Shown here: positions 8,532-16,661 of the stretch, one piece after another
How the letters are laid out: every line of letters begins with the position of its first letter
Numbering within the stretch: position 1 is the stretch's first letter
From: Actinomycetes bacterium
GTDB lineage: Bacteria; Actinomycetota; Acidimicrobiia; Acidimicrobiales; Palsa-688
Direction of reading: 5' to 3'
DNA length: 64,000 nt
Assembly: GCA_021811865.1 (NCBI GenBank)
Contig: JAKAQB010000006.1
Location: 1-64,000, forward strand
Program-made: the position numbers and the translations under genes
The notes under the pieces: model-generated
What the model saw: the letters and a program-made list of their open reading frames with translations, nothing else
Databases searched by the model: none
What the model was told of the DNA's origin: nothing

Positions 8532-9487
8532 GCGCTCTTCACCTCAGGTTCGGGCTGCCCGGGAGTGCGGGGGAGCGCCATGGGGTCCATCGTCGCAGGT
8601 GCCTGCGACAGTGAAGCGGCTGCTCGCTCGCCGGGCGCGTGAATGTCGGCCAGCAGCCTGGCAGCGACTCGGCCCAACTGGACGACGAGCGGCGCGAGCA
8701 GCACCGGGAGCAGCTCGGCCACCGGCCGCGGGATCAGCGCCCGAAGCTCGCCGGGCACGACCTCCAGCACCTGGACGACCACGGGAACCGCGCCCCGCAG
8801 CTCCTCCAGCGGGGCACCCTCGGCGACCTCGACGAGCTCGTCCATCGAGAACGCGCCCAGCACGGCATCCATGAACCGCGCCGCCCGGACCTGCTCGTCG
8901 GGCGGTAGCTCGGCGATCGGTAGCCCAATGCCGGCCAGCAGCTCGATCATCGCCGTGTCGTCGGCGACCTCGCCGCCGAGTGCGACGAGCAGCAGGTTCG
9001 TGAGCACGCTGTCGGCAACGGCGCTCGGCGGCTCGCCCGGGGCCACCCCGGATCGCTTCACCTGCGAGGTGACCAGCGCCCGGAGCCGCCGGCCGGCCGT
9101 CGTCGAGAGCAGCTGGTGGACGCCGCGTTCGGCTGCGTCCAGCTCCTCTTCGTCTCCCGACCTCTCGATCGTCAACGCCCAGCGGTAGGCGGCCCGGACG
9201 GTCTCTTCGGGCAGATCGGCGCTGGCTGCGAACAGCGACAACGCGACCACCTGCCAGGGCTGGCCCCGCCGCATCCGCTCAGCCACCCGCCGGCAACGCT
9301 CGGCCATGTCGTCGGGATAGACGACCTCGGTGCCCCGCCCACGGCCGAGCGAACGCCGATGACCCCTCGGGATCAGCCCCAGCCGGCGCCAGTCCTCCAG
9401 GCGGCGCGACGAGCAGTCCACCCCCTGGGCATGCAGCTCCGCTACGAGGGCCTTCGTGGCGCGGGCGGGGGTAGCGGGACGGGCCAT
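8528..9487 (-). CDS. unknown protein with MerR-like N-terminal helix-turn-helix; first gene of defence operon
   Basis: 319 aa; I do not recognise the family. Residues about 10-75 resemble a MerR-type winged helix (TKALVAELHAQGVD, then RRLEDWRRLGLIPRG and VYPDDMAERCRRVAERM). The remainder is alpha-helical, leucine/alanine-rich and acidic in the middle, with a proline-rich tail. No catalytic motif is visible. It is the first gene of the operon and overlaps the helicase start by 4 bp, so it may be an autoregulator or a structural partner of the helicase. Upstream there is only about 48 bp to the next gene on the same strand, so the promoter must be short or read-through from the HIT gene is possible. 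Confidence 0.65.
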   Translation of the reverse strand: MARPATPARATKALVAELHAQGVDCSSRRLEDWRRLGLIPRGHRRSLGRGRGTEVVYPDDMAERCRRVAERMRRGQPWQVVALSLFAASADLPEETVRAAYRWALTIERSGDEEELDAAERGVHQLLSTTAGRRLRALVTSQVKRSGVAPGEPPSAVADSVLTNLLLVALGGEVADDTAMIELLAGIGLPIAELPPDEQVRAARFMDAVLGAFSMDELVEVAEGAPLEELRGAVPVVVQVLEVVPGELRALIPRPVAELLPVLLAPLVVQLGRVAARLLADIHAPGERAAASLSQAPATMDPMALPRTPGQPEPEVKSA

Positions 9488-9535
9488 CGGACCCAGGTTA
9501 CATCCCCCGGTTGAGAGGTGGGTGGGTGAACGTGG

Positions 9536-9985
9536 TCAGGAGGGCCCACCGGCACAGGCCGATCGGATGCGCTCGGCCACGGCCCTGAGGTCGGTGTCCT
9601 CGTACGGGCTCTCCGTCGGCCAGATGCGATCGAAGCCGTCTCGCTCCCAGCGTGGCAAGAGGTGGAGGTGGAGATGGAACACGGTTTGTTCCGCAGCGAT
9701 GCCCTTTGAGCTGATGAGGTTCATCCCATCCGGGCGGACCGCCGTCTCTACAGCCCGACCGACGCGGACCACTGCGACCATCAACTCCGCGCCGAGCGCC
9801 TCATCGAGCTCCCACACGTCGGCGACGTGGCGACGGGGGATCACGAGCGTGTGTCCCTTCGTTGCCGGCTTCAGCGGAAAGAACGCGATCCAATCGTCTG
9901 ACTCTGCGACAACCTGGACGGAGCGGTCCTCACCCCTGCCGATCGCGCAGAAGTCGCAGCCCTCGCCGGCGCCGTCCTTCATCAC
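9536..9985 (-). CDS. HIT family hydrolase
   Basis: 149 aa, normal length for the family. The zinc-type N-terminal CDFCAIGRGE is followed by a hinge GHTLVIPRRHV and the histidine triad FHLHLHLLPRW (H-x-H-x-H) near residue 108. HIT proteins hydrolyse the alpha-phosphate of nucleotide conjugates such as AMP-NH2 or Ap4A. It lies upstream of the defence operon on the same strand. HIT, MNT and AMPylation chemistry could be linked because HIT enzymes can hydrolyse adenylyl conjugates, but the location may be incidental. Start taken at 9985; an ATG three bases downstream is equally possible. Confidence 0.85.
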   Translation of the reverse strand: MMKDGAGEGCDFCAIGRGEDRSVQVVAESDDWIAFFPLKPATKGHTLVIPRRHVADVWELDEALGAELMVAVVRVGRAVETAVRPDGMNLISSKGIAAEQTVFHLHLHLLPRWERDGFDRIWPTESPYEDTDLRAVAERIRSACAGGPS

Positions 9986-10203
9986 AGATACAGTAGAAGG
10001 GGTACCCCGCGGGGAGCTTGCCGCACCGCTCGGACGTGTTTCCGTCGAAGTCAGCTCCCCTACCCCTGGACGCGACCCGAGCCCTCACTCGACCCAATAG
10101 GCAGGAAACCAAACACCACAATCCCACTTCGCTTCACTCAGCTGTGCCCAACAGGGCACCGCCACTTCTGCGCGCCCACTATCGGTTAATCACACCAGCG
10201 TTA

Positions 10204-10674
10204 CGGTACCTCCCGCTCGGCGGCGTGGTGGTCTCCGGGTGGGTCGCCGAGCCATTCTGGGAGGGTGACGGGCAGGTGTTCCGTCACGGGTCCACCTACG
10301 CCGGCCATCCCACATGCTGCGCAGCTGCCCTCGCCAACCTCGACGTCCTCGCCCGCGACGACCTCGTCGGGCAGGGCGCCCGCCTAGAAGGCCCGCTACT
10401 CGAGTCGCTGGCGGCGCTCCGGGGCCACGCGGCAGTGAGCGAGGTGCGTGGCGGGACCGGCCTCCTCGCGGCGGTGGAGATCGCCCCGGCGATCCTCGAG
10501 CGACGGCCCGACGCCGTCGCCAAGCTGCATCGCGCCATGCGGGACGCAGGGGTACTGGTGCGGCCCCTCGGCACGGCAGTGGCGATCTCGCCGCCGCTCA
10601 CGATCGAACACAGCGAGCTCGCGTTGATAGCCGAGGCGATAGCCACAGGATTCGACCGCCTCATACAAACCTGA
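10204..10674 (+). pseudogene. class III aminotransferase, C-terminal fragment
   Basis: Homology begins abruptly at YLPLGGVVVSGWVAEPF and runs to a normal C-terminus (PPLTIEHSELALIAEAI), giving about 155 of the usual 430-460 residues. In class III PLP enzymes the catalytic lysine sits just before the GYLPLGG stretch. Here that segment is replaced by unrelated AT-richer sequence (about 10080-10205), so the cofactor lysine and the whole N-terminal half are lost. The frame is open upstream to 10018 but that part has no family resemblance. The downstream permease start follows by 25 bp with a GGAGGAGG ribosome binding site, so this was once an amine or amino-acid catabolic operon. Confidence 0.8.
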
Positions 10675-10699
10675 GACCGGCTGCGGAGGAGGACCCGAG

Positions 10700-11347
10700 A
10701 TGACAAGTCACAGCGGAGCCCCCCGGCCACTGGCAGAGGAGCTGCCAATCGAGCTGCGGCGTGGCGCGGTCGGCGTGCCGACGGCCGCTTTCCAGGCCTT
10801 CTCCTATGTCGCTCCTGCCGGCGACGTCGCCATCCTGCTCATCGGCGCCGCCCTGTTTGCCGCCGGCTCCACGCCCCTGGCGGTGCCGATCGCCTGGCTG
10901 ATCTACGGGCTTTGGACGGTCACCCCGGTGGAGTTCTCCAAGCTCATCTCCAACTCCGGCAGCTACTACGCCTACTCGGCGCAGGGTTTCAAGGGCGGCG
11001 GTGTGCTGGTCGCCTGGTACTGGCTCGGGGAGAACCTGAGCGGCCCCGCGCTCGGAGTGCTGGGCCTGAGCGCCTTCCTGTACGTGCTGTTCTCCTCGCT
11101 GGCGGCCACGTCGTGGGCATGGGTGCCGATCGGTATCACCGTGCTCCTGATCGGGGTGGTGCTGTCGTTTCGCGGCGTCAAACCGTCGGCCGGCTTCACC
11201 CTGATAGCCAGCTCGATCGAGGCGGTGTTCCTCATCGTGACCGCCATCGTCATCATCTTCGAGTCGGCTTTCGCACATTGCGAGGCTGGCCGGAGACGCC
11301 CGCGGGCCACTACGCAGCCACGGCAAGGGCCTCGATCAATGGAGTGA
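10700..11347 (+). pseudogene. APC-family amino-acid permease, N-terminal fragment
   Basis: About 190 recognisable residues of a permease that normally has about 480. The cytoplasmic N-terminus (PLAEELPIELRRGAVGVPTAAFQAFSYVAPAGD) and roughly five hydrophobic helices are visible, including the TPVEFSKLISNSGSYYAY region typical of APC transporters. After IVIIFESAF (about 11270) the reading frame enters unrelated sequence of the adjacent insertion element and ends in a polar tail. The rest of the gene is not found on the far side of the element, so a deletion accompanied or followed insertion. It forms an operon with the broken aminotransferase. Confidence 0.82.
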
Positions 11348-12720
11348 CGGTTTGCTCGGTCAGCGGAGATGCCCCAGAGGATGCAGAAATTCGCTCTCGT
11401 CACAGCACGCGGCGGAGCTCGGCGAGGGCATCGGCGAAGGAGGTGAGGGCCTTCTTCGGGCACCAGGGCGTCACCGAGAAGCTCGGGCGCTGTCCGCTCA
11501 CGGTGATGTACCAGGTCCAGATCGCCCCGTAGAGGAAGAACGACAGGCCGGCGGCTCGCTCGGGTCCCTTGTCCCTCCAGCTCTGGGGTTGCTGGCCGCC
11601 GAGGTCCTGCTCCACCTGGCGGTAGCACACCTCGATCGACCACCGGCCGGCGTAGATCTCCACCACCTCGGCCGGCGCCATCTCGAGGTCGGTGGTGAAG
11701 AAGTGGTCGTCGTGCTCGATCCCGTCTGGGTCGCGAACGACGACCAGGCGAACGAGCGCGTCGGGGCAGACCCGGTACCACAGCACGTCCTTGGTCCATG
11801 CGAGCCGCGTCTTCTTCTCGCCTCGCCAGTCGAGCTCGACCTCTTGCCAGGTCCTGGCGCCTGCGGCGAGCTTCGGCGGCGTCGCAAGGCGCCTGCCTTT
11901 CTTCCTCGGCCGACCACGCTTGCCGGTCGGTGGCGGTGGCGGGTCGAACAGCGCCGCATCCTGGCGCATCCGGGAGACGACGGCGCAGTGTGGGAGACCA
12001 TGGCCGGCCATGGTGGCATAGGCGCCGTCCACGCAGAGCACGAAGGACTCCTCTGGCAGCCAGGTCGCGAGCTCGGCCATCATCTCGGCCGCCAGCTCGG
12101 GCATCGTCGTGCCGTTCTTGCGATGCAGGCGCATGTCGACCGGGATCGAGATCTCCATCCCGCCCCACGGTGCGCGAACACGAACGGCGAGCACGACGAG
12201 GTTGAGCCCGCGTGCGTAGACGACCTTCGAGCGCGTCGAGCGCAGCGCGTCGCGCCACGAGGCCGCACCCTCGACGCTCCGGCCCGGGTGGTGGAACAGC
12301 GTGTCGTCGAGGTAGCACACGAGCCGCCCGGTCCGGTCGCGCATCGCCTGGGCGACGACGATGCCGACGAGGGTCTCGAACAGCGCCGAGAGCGACCAGG
12401 CGCCGGCGCGAACGAGCCGGTGCTAGGCGTCGTGGGCGGAGCGAAGCGCCGGGTCCATCACGCCGACCATCGAGACGATGCTGCGTCGGGCGGTGGTGAG
12501 CACCCAGGCAGAGACGAGGTCGGAGAACAGCACGAAGCTGGGCGCGCTGAACGAAGGGGCGAAGCAAGAGAGCAGTGCCCGCCAGGCCGAGGCGGGCCGG
12601 CTCATGACCGGCGGCGAGCGTCCTCGGCGGAGCTCTTCAGCGCCGAGTACAAGGCGAGGATCCGCTCGGGCCATCCAGGCCGCCCCCTTCCTGTTGACGA
12701 TCAGCGAGGCGGCGGACGGA
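11272..12720 (-). mobile_element. IS701/IS4-like insertion element (boundaries approximate)
   Basis: The block between the truncated permease and the Nudix gene contains a single long DDE transposase gene on the minus strand. The left boundary is placed where permease homology stops; the right boundary is a guess between the transposase start and the Nudix gene. I could not find convincing terminal inverted repeats or a target duplication by eye. Confidence 0.5.
11400..12605 (-). pseudogene. IS701/IS4-like transposase interrupted by an amber codon
   Basis: A 402-codon frame starting at the ATG at 12605 (MSRPASAWRALLSCF), with one in-frame TAG at 12423-12425. After the stop the frame continues without a shift: HRLVRAGAWSLSALFETLV, then the first-Asp region YLDDTLFHHPGRSVEG, a second catalytic-Asp region VLCVDGAYATM, and the C-terminal EVVEIYAGRWSIEVCYRQ containing the expected Glu. 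In relatives the residue at the stop is usually aromatic (Y/F-H-R), consistent with a TAC/TAT to TAG mutation. The element is therefore probably immobile unless suppressed or helped in trans. Confidence 0.8.
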
Positions 12721-12765
12721 TCTGTCGGTGGCGCGGGCCGACGGTGACCGGGCGGTCATGGGGAC

Positions 12766-13527
12766 GTGGCCGAGCGGGTGGTCGAGCGGCGGTCCGGTCG
12801 CGTGCTGCCAGTGTCGACGGCAGGACGGGTGCTCCTGCTGAAAGGCGGTGACCCAGCGCGACCGGATGCCGGTGAGTGGTGGTTCTCGATCGGGGGTGGC
12901 TGCGAGGCAGGTGAGTCCACGGCGGCGGCGGCCCGCCGTGAAGCGTTCGAAGAAGCGGGGCTCGCTCTCGGTGCGGATCTGGGGCCAGTGGTGGCCCGTC
13001 GCCGGGCATGCTTCGACTTCGAAGGTCGCTGCTACAACCAGAGGGAGGACTACTACCTCGTGCGCGTCCCCTCCGAGGCGGTCAGCATCGACGGGTGGAC
13101 CGACGTGGAACGGCGTGTCGTCTCGGGCTTCCGGTGGTGGTCACTGGCCGAACTCCAGTCTTCTCTCGAAGTCGTCTACCCCGAGAGCCTCCACGACCTG
13201 CTCGTCGAGGGACGCAGTCAGGCGGCGACGACTCGGGCCCGGATCAGCGCTTCGAGCAGTTCGCCGGCGTCACCGACGAGTTCCATGACGACCTTCACGC
13301 CGCCGGGCCGGTCGAGCAGGTCGACGACGCGGGCAACGACGGGGTCTGTCTCGTCACCGGTGACCACGAGGTGGCCTTTGGCCATCTCGTCAGGGTGGGT
13401 GGCCTCGTCAAGAAAGGCCCACAGGTGCCCGTCTTGGTCTCGGCCCTGGACGTCGCAGGGGATGTCCAGTTCGATGGCCATGCTCACCTCCTCTGCTTGT
13501 ACGGGTTGCGGTCCTCGTGACTGGTGA
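12766..13527 (+). CDS. Nudix hydrolase with over-long C-terminus
   Basis: The first 150 residues are a complete Nudix domain. The Nudix box is intact, GCEAGESTAAAARREAFEEA followed by GL, matching G-x5-E-x7-R-E-U-x-E-E-x-G-U. Such proteins hydrolyse nucleoside diphosphate derivatives. After VEGRSQAATTRAR (about 13230) the frame continues another 100 residues through a Ser/Thr-rich stretch that is simply the antisense of the convergent gene at 13218-13931. The family usually stops near residue 150, so the tail is probably an artefact of a lost stop at a recombination joint, or the transcript overlaps its neighbour by 310 bp. GTG start at 12766; weak ribosome binding site. Confidence 0.75.
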   Translation: MAERVVERRSGRVLPVSTAGRVLLLKGGDPARPDAGEWWFSIGGGCEAGESTAAAARREAFEEAGLALGADLGPVVARRRACFDFEGRCYNQREDYYLVRVPSEAVSIDGWTDVERRVVSGFRWWSLAELQSSLEVVYPESLHDLLVEGRSQAATTRARISASSSSPASPTSSMTTFTPPGRSSRSTTRATTGSVSSPVTTRWPLAISSGWVASSRKAHRCPSWSRPWTSQGMSSSMAMLTSSACTGCGPRDW

Positions 13528-13931
13528 GCAGTTCGCTGCAGCCGCTCGGCCTCCACGATACTGAGGGATGGGAGCACCACGTCAGCGTGGGGCCGTCGGC
13601 CCGTGGCGAGCAGCTCGAAGCCGGCTTGGCGAAGGTCGGCGACCGCGCAGGTCGCATACCGGGTATAAATGGCGAGCTGCCCGGCCAGGATCTTGTCGAG
13701 GGGCCAGCCCGGTAGCACCAAGTCGACGCTGAGCGACGCCATGTTGGTGCCCCGGAGGCTGTACTCGCGCGCCTGGCGCAGGGCGTGGGCGAAGAACTTC
13801 TCAGCGTTGATCGGCGCACCACGCATGACAGCGGACGCGTCGGGCGGGACGGTGCCGTCGTCGGTCCAGAACTCCTCTTCGATGCGTACGAGGAGCCGGG
13901 GGTCGGGCAGGACGATGTTTCGATCAGCCAT
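13218..13931 (-). CDS. hypothetical protein, possibly two fused or overlapping genes
   Basis: 237 aa, family not recognised. The N-terminal 140 residues (MADRNIVLPDPRLLVRIEEE, then APINAEKFFAHALRQAREYS and VDLVLPGWPLDKILAGQLA) look like a compact soluble alpha/beta domain. At codon 150 an internal ATG (MAIELDIPCDVQGRDQDGHL) is preceded by an excellent AGGAGGTGAGC ribosome binding site, so a separate 88-aa protein may also be made in the same frame. No catalytic signature is seen. The gene lies just downstream of the decayed second defence module on the same strand, so it may have belonged to it. Confidence 0.55.
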   Translation of the reverse strand: MADRNIVLPDPRLLVRIEEEFWTDDGTVPPDASAVMRGAPINAEKFFAHALRQAREYSLRGTNMASLSVDLVLPGWPLDKILAGQLAIYTRYATCAVADLRQAGFELLATGRRPHADVVLPSLSIVEAERLQRTAHQSRGPQPVQAEEVSMAIELDIPCDVQGRDQDGHLWAFLDEATHPDEMAKGHLVVTGDETDPVVARVVDLLDRPGGVKVVMELVGDAGELLEALIRARVVAA

Positions 13932-14110
13932 GTGGCGCTCCGGGGATGGAACCGAGCAACTTCACCGGGTTCGACTCAGACACGCTACGGGGTTCCTGAG
14001 ATGACCCGGACCCCGGGCAGGCTGGCCCTCCCGTTCCTCTCGCCGATTTTCGTGCGCGATCCGTGCCGGTTCGGCATCCCCGGCTGCCTGCCTGCTCACC
14101 GGTCTCGGCG

Positions 14111-14559
14111 TTATTCTGGGTCCGGTCCGCTGGTCACGGCGACGGACCCCCTCCGGCGCCCGGCCGCCGATCCCACTGTGGCCTGCGGCAACGTGGTGCG
14201 CCCTGTGCGTCGCGCCAGGTTGGTCACGAGGTCCGTCCCTGCCACCCGTGCCGGGTCGCGGAACAGGTGGTAGGCGGCCAGCAGGGTGTGGGTCTTGCCT
14301 CCGCCGAACTCGGTTTGCAGCCGGTGCACGGCTGCTGCGCCCATGTAGCTTTCCAGCCGGGCGGCGATCTCGGCGAGGAACGACTCCAGGTTGTCCGTCA
14401 GGTAGGTCTTCTCGCAGAAGGTGACCGGGTCGAGGTAGTCGGCCGGCCCCCGCCCCCGGTCGACCAGGCCTGGTCGGCGGCGAAGAGCGACTCGTCGAAG
14501 CTCCCATCCGCGATATCGGAGCGCGGCTCGGCGACCTCCCGCCACGGTCCGACGCTCAC
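14111..14559 (-). pseudogene. DUF499 ATPase, frameshifted N-terminal fragment
   Basis: A GTG at 14559 overlaps the HepT stop (GTGA) and begins VSVGPWREVAEPRSDIADG, the DUF499 start seen also in the intact gene at 1-1286. After FAADQA a one-base shift near 14465 moves the homology to another frame: DYLDPVTFCEKTYLTDN, then Walker A TEFGGGKTHTLLAAYHLF. Homology stops at about 14180 (RTTLPQATV), leaving about 120 of roughly 1000 residues. The fragment lacks the HEPN N-terminal domain of the intact copy. It is the last gene of a broken copy of the DUF1156-MNT-HEPN-DUF499 module. Confidence 0.8.
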
Positions 14560-14900
14560 GGCTCTCCCAACTCTTCGAGGATGGCTCCCAGATGGCTCTG
14601 AAGTTGTGGAAGGGCGTCCACCGCGTCCCAGAGCCGATCGACGTTGACCTCGTCGTAAGCGTGAACGAGAATGTTTCGCTGGGCGACGATCTGGGCCCAG
14701 CGAACTTCTGGATGGGCGTCTCGTAGCACTTTCGAAGTCCGGTTGGCGGCCTCTCCAATGATTGCGAGCTCCCACAGCACGGCGCGGAGAAGAACCTGGT
14801 CGTCCATCGAACCACGCCCGCGAGCGGTGTGAGCCAACGCGTCGGCCGCGTAGCGCTGCATGTCCGCCACAGCGGCCCGGTCGCCCTCCCTGCCCCTCAC
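14556..14900 (-). CDS. hepT: HepT-like HEPN ribonuclease toxin (DUF86)
   Basis: 114 aa, typical DUF86/HepT length. The RNase motif R-x4-H-x-Y is present as RNILVHAYD near residue 78, containing the arginine and histidine needed for RNA cleavage and the tyrosine that MntA AMPylates in characterised pairs. Helices DDQVLLRAVLWELAIIGEAA and VDRLWDAVDALPQLQSHL fit the family. The ATG overlaps the MntA stop by 4 bp (ATGA). The pair is intact although the genes on either side are broken, consistent with selection to keep an addictive module. Confidence 0.88.
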   Translation of the reverse strand: MRGREGDRAAVADMQRYAADALAHTARGRGSMDDQVLLRAVLWELAIIGEAANRTSKVLRDAHPEVRWAQIVAQRNILVHAYDEVNVDRLWDAVDALPQLQSHLGAILEELGEP

Positions 14901-15229
14901 AGCGGCACCATGTCACGGCGAACGTTTTGGCCAAAGCGGCTGTCTCGCAGCGACTTGTGCTCGACCACGTTGACCGGGCAGCCGAGCAGATCCTCTAGCT
15001 CGACCACGAGACCGGCGAGGTCGAACAGGCTGCGGTCCTCCTCGATGTCGGCCACCAGGTCGACGTCGCTCTGGTCGTCCTGCTCGCCGCGGGCGACGGA
15101 GCCGAACACCCAAACGTTGGATGCCCCGTTGCGGGCGCAGACCTCGAGCACCTCGCTGCGCCGGGAGCGCAGCTCCTCCAAGGAGGGGGCGGCCTGGCGG
15201 GGGGGTGAGCCGTCGACGAGGGTCCTCAT
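14897..15229 (-). CDS. mntA: MntA-like nucleotidyltransferase antitoxin
   Basis: 110 aa from the ATG at 15229. The nucleotidyltransferase signature GSVARGEQDDQSDVDLVADI is complete, with the third acid likely in PVNVVEHKSL. MntA proteins transfer AMP to the tyrosine of the HepT R-x4-H-x-Y motif and so neutralise it. The start overlaps the stop of the upstream DUF1156 fragment by 4 bp, exactly as in the intact operon at 2047-2050. The frame is open upstream to 15352 but that region is inside the DUF1156 remnant. Confidence 0.87.
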   Translation of the reverse strand: MRTLVDGSPPRQAAPSLEELRSRRSEVLEVCARNGASNVWVFGSVARGEQDDQSDVDLVADIEEDRSLFDLAGLVVELEDLLGCPVNVVEHKSLRDSRFGQNVRRDMVPL

Positions 15230-15867
15230 GTCCCGAACAGCGTAAGGGTTTCGATGGTGGCCGACGACCTGGCGGCCGCCTCGGAGAGGGTGTCGCGGTT
15301 GCCGGTGAGGCCGAGCGGCTCCTCGAGCTCTTCGCTCCGCCCGGCGTCCCACAGCTGGCAGGAGACGTGGAGGACGTCGACCAGCGACGGTGATGCTCCG
15401 ATCTTGATCCCCTTGCGCTCTTGCGGTCCGAGTAGGGAGAAAGTCGCCCCCGATCGCACCGCCAGTCCTCCAGGGCGCGCCGAATGGCCGAGGTCCACGT
15501 CGCAGGCCCGCTCGAGCTTGTAGGCCTCATCGGCGGGCACGGGCGCCGTGAGGTAGGCCCACCGCCACGTCAGGTAGAACAGCGCCTCGGAGTCCAAAGC
15601 AGCGACAGTGTCGCTGCCGAGTGGCTGGCGCATGGCGTGCTGGGCGACCGTCTGGCGGGCGAGGACCATGAGGTCTGCGACGTCCACCTCCTCGCCCGAG
15701 AGCCGGGTGATGCGCTGGTAGCCGGCGAACACCTCGAACGCCGGACCGATCGCAGACACGAACTAGTCGGCGCCGACCAGGCCCATCGACTCGAAGGCGT
15801 CGAGGCGCTCGGCGATCCTGCGCTCCAGGGCCCGCACGACGTCGTCATGGAAGCCCTCCTCGAGCGC
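15226..15867 (-). pseudogene. DUF1156 methylase, C-terminal fragment with amber codon
   Basis: From about 15867 the minus frame reads VRALERRIAERLDAFESMG, LVGAD, an in-frame TAG (15763-15765), FVSAIGPAFEVFAGYQRITR, and later SEALFYLTWRWAYLTAPVPA and DEAYKLERACDVDLG. This resembles the DUF1156 C-terminus of other family members (a GPAL-like segment, then LDxxxRFYLLWRW and VPxDEAxKL). It retains about 210 of 900 residues, none of them catalytic. The 5' part has been replaced by an unrelated SAM methyltransferase (see 15763-16251). Confidence 0.7.
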
Positions 15868-16251
15868 CGGCAGGTACATGGCGACCCCGTGACAGCACAC
15901 CACGTCGTAGCCGTCGGCGTGCTCGTCGCCGAGAGCCAACACGTCACCGGCGACGAAGCTGAGACGATCACGGACCTCGGGCAACTCGTCTGCTGTCGCC
16001 CGGCGTGCCTCGCCCAGCAGCCGGTCGGAGACGTCGAGGCCGACCACCTCGTGGCCCAGGCGGGCAAGGGCGATGGCCTGGGTGCCCTGGCCACAGCCGG
16101 CATCGAGGATCCCCAGTCGCTGTCCCTCTCCCGGAAGGTGGTCAGCGAGCTGGCGGCGGACTAGCTCTTGGCGGACAAAATCACGGACCAGCCCCGAACC
16201 GGCAAGCCAAGCATCGACCCCCGGAGCAAGACGACCGTGCTCACCGATCAT
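15763..16251 (-). pseudogene. class I SAM methyltransferase, truncated and joined to a DUF1156 remnant
   Basis: The product starts MIGEHGRLAPGVDAW and has a clean SAM-binding motif, ILDAGCGQGTQAIALARLG, then VVGLDVSDRLLGEAR, FVAGDVLAL and YDVVCCHGVAMYLP. Relatives continue for about 100 more residues, but here after LPALEEG (about 15870) the sequence becomes the DUF1156 C-terminal fragment and ends at the TAG at 15763. About 130 residues of the methyltransferase remain. This is a gene chimera formed by deletion or recombination; it may still make a folded but probably inactive protein. Confidence 0.7.
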
Positions 16252-16448
16252 CCCCCAGACCGTACAAGCCGGCGCACTACCTTCGGGTCGACCGGCTCCC
16301 GACCGAGGAGCCCATCTGTGCCGCAAGGTGAGCCCTTCAACAGCGTTCCCGGTCGAGCCGATCGCCGACTACGGGCGGCATGCGGTCGAGGGCCCCGGGC
16401 CCGTGATGAATCGTTCTGCGGGGGGAGCACTTGCGATAGCATGACGTC

Positions 16449-16661
16449 ATGACGCGCAAGGCGACGACCGTGCGGCTGCCCGAGCAACTGGCCGGCGAGG
16501 TGGAAGCGGTGGCACGCGGCCGGGGCGTGAGCGTCAACGCCGTCGTTGTCGACGCCCTCAGTGCGGAGATCGAGCGCGTCAAGGCCGACACCGACTTCGT
16601 GGCGCACCTGCGGGCCCTCACCGAGCGCGACCGGGAGATCCTGGACCGCCTGGCCCAGTGA
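16449..16661 (+). CDS. ribbon-helix-helix antitoxin of a Doc/Fic pair
   Basis: 70 aa. The N-terminus TRKATTVRLPEQLAGEVEAV is a CopG/Arc-type ribbon-helix-helix DNA-binding strand and helix, followed by GVSVNAVVVDAL as the second helix. The C-terminal half (RVKADTDFVAHLRALTERDR) would wrap the toxin. The stop overlaps the toxin start by 4 bp (ATGA). Such antitoxins repress their own promoter; the short upstream interval (about 16400-16448) probably holds the operator, though no clear palindrome is seen. Confidence 0.85.
   Translation: MTRKATTVRLPEQLAGEVEAVARGRGVSVNAVVVDALSAEIERVKADTDFVAHLRALTERDREILDRLAQ

Noticed and set aside
5169..8642. Very long open frame (about 1157 codons) on the plus strand
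   Set aside because: It is the antisense of the SNF2 helicase; high GC keeps stop codons out. The translation has no family motifs.
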